Shown here piece after piece: positions 7,062 to 12,184 of a DNA stretch of 12,184 nucleotides. The number at the start of each line of letters is the position of its first letter. Position 1 is the first letter of the stretch. The notes under the pieces are model-generated. The model was given only the letters and a program-made list of their open reading frames with translations, did not search any database and was not told where the DNA came from. Source of the stretch: DATAYF01 sp036272735 (lineage in GTDB: Bacteria > Chloroflexota > Ktedonobacteria > Ktedonobacterales > Ktedonobacteraceae); the NCBI GenBank assembly GCA_036272735.1, contig DATAYF010000394.1, positions 1 to 12,184 of the forward strand, in the 5' to 3' direction. Both the position numbers and the translations under genes were made by a program.

Positions 7062-7841
7062 ATGAAGCTCATCACCCTGCACGATAAGCGGTATATCGAA
7101 GATATTCTACGCAAGAATGTTGCGCTGCACCTCTACGAAATTGGCGACCTCGATGATTTTTGCTGGCCATACACCACCTGGTACGCCACGCAGGACACGC
7201 CTCCACAGATCGCGCTTCTCTACACAGGCGGCCCCACGCCCGTACTGCTCGCACTTAGCGACCAACCAGAGACACAGGCTACATTTTTGCAGGCCCTGCG
7301 CCCACTGCTCCCCAGAACCTTCGACCTGCACCTCACCAGCAACGCCATCACAATACTGGAGGAAGACTACCACATCACGTCCTACGGCCCGCACTACAAA
7401 ATGGCGCTGCACGACCGCGAACGCCTGGCAAACATTGATACCACGCACGCTGTGCAGCTCAACATCGACGATCTTGACTCTATCGAGCAGATCTATCACG
7501 AAAGTTACCCTACGAACTGGTTCGAGCGCCGCATGCTGGAAACTCAGCATTATTTTGGTTTGTACATGGATCGTATGCTGGTGAGCGTTGCCGGAGTGCA
7601 CGTCTACTCGCCACGCTTCAAAGTAGCCACGCTTGGTAATGTGACGACCCATCCCGCGTACCGTGGGCGCGGCTTCGGTACAGCGGTCTGCGCGAGGCTC
7701 TGCCAGGTTCTGTTGCGCACCGTTGAGCATATCGGGCTGAACGTGAAGGTGCACAACAGCGCTGCGCTGGCCTGCTACGAACGTTTAGGCTTTGCCAACA
7801 TCGCGACCTATAACGAGTACCACTGTAGCATCAAGCAATGA
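7062..7841 (+). CDS. GNAT-family N-acetyltransferase
   Basis: A 259-aa soluble enzyme expected to transfer an acetyl group from acetyl-CoA to an amine; the substrate cannot be read from the sequence. The C-terminal half (~130-259) carries the GNAT core. Motif A is VTTHPAYRGRGFGTAV, with the pyrophosphate-binding RGRGFG at 201-206. Motif B is NVKVHNSAALACYERLGF (~227-244). The N-terminal ~125 residues (LYEIGDLDDFCWPYTTWY and onward) look like the extra domain seen in a group of longer GNAT proteins and probably help bind substrate. The start has an AGGGA 11 nt upstream, a rather long spacing. The next gene begins 7 nt after the stop, so the two are probably co-transcribed. Confidence 0.9.
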   Translation: MKLITLHDKRYIEDILRKNVALHLYEIGDLDDFCWPYTTWYATQDTPPQIALLYTGGPTPVLLALSDQPETQATFLQALRPLLPRTFDLHLTSNAITILEEDYHITSYGPHYKMALHDRERLANIDTTHAVQLNIDDLDSIEQIYHESYPTNWFERRMLETQHYFGLYMDRMLVSVAGVHVYSPRFKVATLGNVTTHPAYRGRGFGTAVCARLCQVLLRTVEHIGLNVKVHNSAALACYERLGFANIATYNEYHCSIKQ

Positions 7842-7848
7842 GGTAGGC

Positions 7849-9297
7849 ATGAGCAGAGGATGGAACGCGAAGAAAATCTATACGCATCTCATGGCCTATC
7901 GCTTACTGTATCTGGGGCTGCTTATTCACTGCATGTTTTATCTATCGGTGAGCAAAACCGGTTGGCTCGACATCTTTTTTTCGGGCGCGGCGCTGCACGA
8001 TGGCGCAAAAGGCATCGACTTTTACCAGATACCACGTGGCGCGTGGGCCTTCTGGCATGGCGGACAATTGACCGGCAGTCCGCTGGCAGAGGGGTCGATG
8101 TATGCAAAGACATACTTTGCCAACAGCAATGTGTATCATCCCCTATTTACCATCCTGCTTGGCTCCTTGCTGATGCAATTCGCGCCCGCACAGGCGCCAT
8201 ATGTCTGGTTGTGGATCAAGCTAGCGGTATCGCTGGCCGTCTTCGCCTATTTTTATTGGAGCTTCCGCAGCAATACATACATACAATTTGCCGTCTTCAT
8301 CCTGCTCACGAACTTTAGCACGTACCTGGAGCTTGCCGCCTGGCAATTTCAATTTGTGCTGAATATTTTTCTCTTGCTCTTGCTGATGAATCTCGTCAGG
8401 CGCAAACCGGCGGTGTTAAGTGGTCTCTATTACTGGTACGGTCTGCTCGTGAAGCCCATTGGACTGCTCTTTCTGCCAGCGTTGCTCTGCAAACGGCGCT
8501 ACGTGGTGGCGTTGATCGGCGTTGTGCTTTTCGCGCTGGAACTATGGCTTTTGAGCGGCATGGGCAAATATTATAGCGACAATTTGGTAGCGAATATTCT
8601 CCATCCAGACAATTTTGGACCAAACCAGATTATCACACTGAACGCGCTGCTACACTTTAGCGCGCTCACCCATTGGCCCGACGCGGTCTATAAGGTTATT
8701 CAGTACGGCACACTCTTGCTGGTGATCGGATGGGGCGCGCTCAAACGCGTGCACATTAGCAAAGCGATCTTCCTGGCAGTCGCATACTATTTGTGCTTCT
8801 ACAGTCTGGTCTACGAATACCAGTGGTCGAGTTTGGCGTACGTGCTGGCGATCTGCGTCGTGTGCTGTCCGGCATTTCAGACGCGGCTCTCGCGCTGCTG
8901 TATCCTGCTCACCTGCCTGCCTAGCTGCTTCGTATTATTACAGCTCTGGCATATTGATATCCAAAATGAGGGGATATTCGGGCTTATTCCAGGTGAGCAT
9001 GCCTGGGAACTGATGGTGGTGAGCAAAATCGTGCCACTAGCGCTGCTCTGCATAAGCGTCTGCGCCGGAGATGTCAGGCCCATCTATCAGCAAGCCAGAA
9101 CGTTGCTCAGCGCCGTACGCAAAGGCAACAGATCTGTTGGGGTGGCGGGAGAAACAAAAGAAGAAGCGCATGTAGAAGGTGCTGTATGTGTACGGGACAC
9201 GGGACACATACAGCACCTTCTATGTAAGTGGCTTAGCGGGCGATACTTCGGCGCATCGAGAGGATGCCCAGGCCCAGAGCCACCAGCGAGGAGATAG
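7849..9297 (+). CDS. Polytopic membrane protein, GT87/DUF2029-like glycosyltransferase
   Basis: A 482-aa integral membrane protein with roughly 11-12 hydrophobic segments (about 15-35, 97-138, 145-182, 192-236, 285-322, 328-367, 388-406). The pattern GIDFYQIPRGAWAFWHGG followed by VYHPLFTILLG and later VKPIGLLFLPALLCKRR resembles GT87/DUF2029 enzymes, which are GT-C-fold transferases using polyprenyl-phosphate sugars for envelope glycans. This is family resemblance, not proof of activity. ATG 7849 is chosen for the GAGG site at 7840-7843, which overlaps the upstream stop; the frame is open from 7792. The last ~60 residues look odd: hydrophilic, encoded across the hairpin at 9173-9222, and overlapping the converging permease gene by 65 bp. 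The original stop may have been lost or shifted. Confidence 0.8.
   Translation: MSRGWNAKKIYTHLMAYRLLYLGLLIHCMFYLSVSKTGWLDIFFSGAALHDGAKGIDFYQIPRGAWAFWHGGQLTGSPLAEGSMYAKTYFANSNVYHPLFTILLGSLLMQFAPAQAPYVWLWIKLAVSLAVFAYFYWSFRSNTYIQFAVFILLTNFSTYLELAAWQFQFVLNIFLLLLLMNLVRRKPAVLSGLYYWYGLLVKPIGLLFLPALLCKRRYVVALIGVVLFALELWLLSGMGKYYSDNLVANILHPDNFGPNQIITLNALLHFSALTHWPDAVYKVIQYGTLLLVIGWGALKRVHISKAIFLAVAYYLCFYSLVYEYQWSSLAYVLAICVVCCPAFQTRLSRCCILLTCLPSCFVLLQLWHIDIQNEGIFGLIPGEHAWELMVVSKIVPLALLCISVCAGDVRPIYQQARTLLSAVRKGNRSVGVAGETKEEAHVEGAVCVRDTGHIQHLLCKWLSGRYFGASRGCPGPEPPARR
9173..9222 (-). terminator. Hairpin terminator at the convergent junction
   Basis: TAGAAGGTGCTGTATGTGT (9173-9191) is the exact reverse complement of 9204-9222: a 19-bp stem with a 12-nt loop, extendable by wobble pairs. 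Read on the minus strand it starts about 10 nt after the permease stop and is followed by a pyrimidine/T-rich stretch (complement of 9151-9166), as expected for the end of the ABC operon. On the plus strand it lies inside the reading frame of the membrane protein and has no T-run. Confidence 0.65.
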
Positions 9298-10336
9298 CAA
9301 GCACGATCACATCGCGTCCAAGCTGGTCGGACGAGCTATAGAAGACCGCCATCTCTAGCGCGTGCCGACCGTAGGTCAGCGGGATAAAGGTCGCGATGTT
9401 CTGCAACCAGCCAGGCGTAAAAGCCAGCACGCCAACGCCACCGGCCAGGAAGAACAGGTAGAGCGACACGTTGATACTCAGACCGGTCACCGCCTGAATA
9501 CGCTGCACCGCTGCCCCTATCGCCACGCCCAGTCCCGAACTCATCAGCGCCAGCAGCCCCATCGCCAGCAGCGCCGTCAGCCAATAGATCCCTTGCGGCT
9601 GCGTCCAGCCCAATAGATCGCCAATAACCAGGATACACGCTCCGAAGAGTAGCGACGTGAGGAAGCCAGCCAGCATCTTCCCGCTAATAATCGCGCCTTT
9701 GGAAACGGGAGCGAGCAACAACTCCTTCACCGTGTACGTCTCCCACTCGCGCGCGGTCGAGAGTCCGCCATTGATCAGGCCGCTAATCGTGATCAGGAGC
9801 ACGATGGTGGGTAAGACGCTGTACTCGAACAGTTGCACGTCGCGACTACGCAGATTATGCTCGTCCAGCGTGACCTTGATGGGACTTTGTGCCCCCTGCG
9901 CCTGGTAGAACTGCGTGATGGCATCGGGGACGGCGCGACGCACATCGTTGGTAAAATCGAGATTAAGGTTATTCACGCTCACGTCCACCGGTGAGCTATC
10001 GTGCGCCTGCACGCGTTGCGTGAAGTTCGCTGGAATGGTGATAATGGCAATTACCTTGACCTGCTTAAAGAGCAAGCGCGCCTGCTGCGGGGTAGCATCG
10101 GTGATGCGAAACACGTCGGCGCTATGAAAGATCTGTTCCATCTGCTGCCCCTTGGCACCATGATCCAGCGTCACCAACGCGATGGGGCTGCGCCCCACGG
10201 CGGCCGCGCCCAACGCCTGCACCAGCAAGAAGGCGATGGCGGGCACAAAAGTCGCGGCGATACCGGCGGGCTGGCGAATCCAGATGCGCAGGTCCTTCCA
10301 AAGCTCCACCCACGTCGTACGAAAAAACTCTCTCAT
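9233..10336 (-). CDS. ABC-2 type transporter permease (second of two)
   Basis: A 367-aa membrane subunit of an ABC exporter. The layout is typical of the ABC2_membrane_3 type: one N-terminal helix (~25-47), a large extracytoplasmic domain (~50-170), then about five helices in 175-358. VNNLNLDFTNDVRRAVP (121-137) and REWETYTVKELLLAP (196-210, the cytoplasmic coupling region) are nearly matched in the upstream permease, so the two are paralogues and probably form the membrane heterodimer. The ATG has AAGGA 9 nt upstream and lies 20 nt after the preceding stop, so it is the third gene of the operon. The 3' end overlaps the converging membrane-protein frame. The cargo is unknown; drug, lipid or peptide export are all possible. 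Confidence 0.93.
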   Translation of the reverse strand: MREFFRTTWVELWKDLRIWIRQPAGIAATFVPAIAFLLVQALGAAAVGRSPIALVTLDHGAKGQQMEQIFHSADVFRITDATPQQARLLFKQVKVIAIITIPANFTQRVQAHDSSPVDVSVNNLNLDFTNDVRRAVPDAITQFYQAQGAQSPIKVTLDEHNLRSRDVQLFEYSVLPTIVLLITISGLINGGLSTAREWETYTVKELLLAPVSKGAIISGKMLAGFLTSLLFGACILVIGDLLGWTQPQGIYWLTALLAMGLLALMSSGLGVAIGAAVQRIQAVTGLSINVSLYLFFLAGGVGVLAFTPGWLQNIATFIPLTYGRHALEMAVFYSSSDQLGRDVIVLAISSLVALGLGILSMRRSIAR

Positions 10337-10356
10337 CGTTTCTCTTCCTTCTCAGA

Positions 10357-11469
10357 TTAGTGCACGACGGTACTACGTCGCAAAGCGATGGCGGCCAGCA
10401 CAATCAAGGCCAGCGCATATACACACAGGATCAGCGTGTTGGTGCCGAGGCCATAATCGTTCAGTTGGAAGCCGTGAAAGGCGTGCTGCTGCAACACGAT
10501 GGCGTAGTAGACTGGAAAAGCCTGCGCGATCACCTGAATGGGCAGCGTGTTGAACGAGATGGGACCAAAGGCCCCGCTTAAAAAGAACAGTGGAATAGCG
10601 ATGCCGAAGGCCAGCGGCACAACCGTCGAGCGCTGCTTCAACAGGGTCCCCAGCAAGGTGCCAAAGGCGACAAAGATCACCAGGCTGAGCAGGCTATAAG
10701 CAATCGTCTCGCCCCAATGCACGGGCCAGATGCCGACGACGAAGATGAGGATCAGTAAAACAATAGCGACCGAGGCCAGGCTCATCACAAACGAACCGAG
10801 CATCTTGCCAACGATCATCGACCAGCGACTGGCGGGCGAGAGCAACAGTTCCTTCATGGTTTCCTTTTCCCATTCACGCGCCGCCGCCACACTGGAAAGC
10901 AGGGTGCCACCAAGCAAGAGGCCGATCACCAGGATAGAAACCGCCAGGTAGGGAATGTAGTCGGTATCCTGCATATACGCATCCTGCTCGTGCGGTGTAA
11001 TCGTCACCAGGTCGGGAAAAGCTTTGGCATAAAAGCTGGTGATCGAGAGCGGCACAGCGCGCCGAATGTCGTTGGTAAAGTCGGTATTGAGGTTGTTCAC
11101 CGCAACCTGCACCTTGACGGGCTGCTTCTGCTGAATACGCGTATCAAAATCTTGCGGAATGGTCACCACAGCGACGATGCGTCCGCCCTGGAGGAGCGAC
11201 TGCGCCTGGGTCGCACTGGTCTGCTGGAGGCGAAACGAATGCGCCCTGGCCATCGCCTGGTAAAATTGCTGCGCGTAGGGACCGTGATCGTTCATCACCA
11301 CAGCGGTAGGAGCATAGCCACCACCGACAACGAAAAGGCTCAACAAAATGGTGACATTGAGCGGCACGAGCGTGCTGATAATTGTAAAAGCGCGCTCGGT
11401 GAGGGCGGTTTTGATATCTTTCTTCATGCAGGCCCAGATCACCCGCAACGTGTAAGCGATGTATTGCAT
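10357..11469 (-). CDS. ABC-2 type transporter permease (first of two)
   Basis: A 370-aa paralogue of the downstream permease with the same architecture: one helix at ~29-49, an extracytoplasmic domain at ~52-170, and about five helices from 172 to 362. Shared blocks are VNNLNTDFTNDIRRAVP (124-140) and REWEKETMKELLLSPASRW (198-216). It starts only 9 nt after the ATPase stop. Its AGGAG ribosome site (11480-11476) overlaps that stop codon, which points to translational coupling. With the ATPase and the second permease it should build one exporter in the cytoplasmic membrane. Confidence 0.94.
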   Translation of the reverse strand: MQYIAYTLRVIWACMKKDIKTALTERAFTIISTLVPLNVTILLSLFVVGGGYAPTAVVMNDHGPYAQQFYQAMARAHSFRLQQTSATQAQSLLQGGRIVAVVTIPQDFDTRIQQKQPVKVQVAVNNLNTDFTNDIRRAVPLSITSFYAKAFPDLVTITPHEQDAYMQDTDYIPYLAVSILVIGLLLGGTLLSSVAAAREWEKETMKELLLSPASRWSMIVGKMLGSFVMSLASVAIVLLILIFVVGIWPVHWGETIAYSLLSLVIFVAFGTLLGTLLKQRSTVVPLAFGIAIPLFFLSGAFGPISFNTLPIQVIAQAFPVYYAIVLQQHAFHGFQLNDYGLGTNTLILCVYALALIVLAAIALRRSTVVH

Positions 11470-11478
11470 GTTCGTCTC

Positions 11479-12184
11479 CTAATCGCGCAATGCGGTGCCG
11501 GTCAAGCGCAAGAAGATCTCGTCGAGTGTTGGTTCGCGAACGGTGATATCGCGCAGTTCGTTGTCTTGCGAGACGATATTGACGACCCGCGGGACAATGC
11601 GTTCGATGCCCTGCGTCGTGACGGTGATATGCATGCCGTCCTGCACGACATCGCTGACGCTCGGCAAGGCGCGTAGCTCGCTGGTCACATCCTGGAGCCG
11701 TGCCAGGTCTAGCTCGATCACGCTGCCACCATACGTACGCTTGAGATGATCAGGGGTATCGACTGCAATCAATTTTCCATGATCGATGATTGCCAACGTA
11801 CTACACAGCGCCTGGGCCTCTTCGAGATAGTTGGTAGTAATCAGAACCGTTTTGCCCTGCTCGCGGAGGGAGAGAATGTAATCCCAGATGACGCGGCGGG
11901 CCTGCACATCGACGCCCAATGTTGGCTCGTCGAGGTAGATCAGTTGGGGATCGTGCAGCAGGGCGCGACCGAGGGCGAGGCGGCGTTTCATGCCACCGGA
12001 AAATGTGCTAACGCGCGAGTCTTTGCGGTCGAGCAGTTGCACCAGTTCAAGAATTTTGGTGATGCGCTCTTTCTTCTCACGGCGCGGAATGCCAAACAGG
12101 TCGGCGTGAAAGTCCAGATTGGACCAGGCGCTAAGCTCCTCGTAGAGCGCCGTCTCTTGCGGCACGGCCCCCAATAGCTGGTGC
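11479..12184 (-). CDS. ABC transporter ATP-binding protein (N-terminus beyond window)
   Basis: The 234 visible residues are the C-terminal part of an ABC-2 type ATPase that powers the two permeases encoded downstream. Numbered from the first visible residue (HQLLGAVPQE): Q-loop Q9, signature FSGGM (61-65), Walker B LIYLDEP with catalytic E86, and D-loop at 90-92. The H-loop reads TTNYLEEAQ, with Asn (N118) where histidine is usual. A regulatory-type C-terminal extension of ~90 residues follows, as in DrrA/CcmA-like exporters. A TTG that could be taken as a start at 12174 is inside the fold: the frame stays open to the window edge and Walker A is missing, so about 75-90 residues lie outside. 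First gene of the operon as far as can be seen. Confidence 0.94.
   Translation of the reverse strand, partial: HQLLGAVPQETALYEELSAWSNLDFHADLFGIPRREKKERITKILELVQLLDRKDSRVSTFSGGMKRRLALGRALLHDPQLIYLDEPTLGVDVQARRVIWDYILSLREQGKTVLITTNYLEEAQALCSTLAIIDHGKLIAVDTPDHLKRTYGGSVIELDLARLQDVTSELRALPSVSDVVQDGMHITVTTQGIERIVPRVVNIVSQDNELRDITVREPTLDEIFLRLTGTALRD

Noticed and set aside
6128..7114. 328-codon minus-strand open frame opposite the kinase TPR region
   Set aside because: It mirrors the repetitive TPR coding sequence, and the plus-strand TPR phasing is perfect to the stop.
7792..7848. Longer N-terminus of the GT87-like protein from 7792
   Set aside because: It would lie inside the GNAT gene; GAGG plus ATG 7849 just after the GNAT stop is a far better start.
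10990..11676. 228-codon plus-strand open frame across the ABC genes
   Set aside because: Antisense shadow spanning two well-supported minus-strand genes.

Overview
The window (12,184 bp) looks like chromosomal DNA from a free-living bacterium. The best guess is a Chloroflexota member of the Ktedonobacteria type. This is inferred from the style of the signalling proteins (short N-terminal zinc ribbon, Hanks-type Ser/Thr kinase, long TPR array), the membrane glycosyltransferase-like protein and the repeat-bearing intergenic DNA. No rRNA or other taxonomic marker is present, so the assignment is soft.

Layout: (1) Positions 1-128 are a perfect 128-bp palindrome touching the window edge and containing the last codons of the first gene. 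(2) 107-2923, minus strand, encodes aconitase, a TCA-cycle enzyme. (3) 2924-3220 is a divergent promoter region: a consensus -10 for aconitase on the minus strand, a TTGACA-N17-TACAGT promoter for the next gene on the plus strand, and a GC-rich imperfect palindrome between them. (4) 3221-4888, plus strand, encodes a zinc ribbon, a degenerate kinase N-lobe and 11 back-to-back TPRs. (5) 4889-5215 is a 327-bp gap holding a 93-bp MITE-like inverted-repeat element flanked by an 11-bp direct repeat. (6) 5216-6961, plus strand, encodes a zinc ribbon, a complete Ser/Thr kinase and 7 TPRs, clearly a paralogue of the preceding protein. (7) 7062-7841 and 7849-9297, plus strand, form a likely two-gene unit: a GNAT acetyltransferase and a polytopic GT87/DUF2029-like membrane protein. 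(8) 9233-12184, minus strand, is an ABC-2 type export operon (ATPase cut by the window end, then two paralogous permeases) that converges on the membrane protein with a strong hairpin at the junction.

How the parts may work together: the two zinc-ribbon/TPR proteins align without gaps over their first ~86 residues. One has all kinase catalytic motifs. The other has lost the glycine loop, the ATP-binding lysine and the whole C-lobe. They may be a kinase and a non-catalytic partner or scaffold, and this pair is the most unusual system in the window. The three ABC genes should form one exporter with a heterodimeric membrane part. Aconitase is ordinary metabolism and appears unrelated to its neighbours.

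All calls come from reading the sequence and from knowledge of the protein families. No database search was run.
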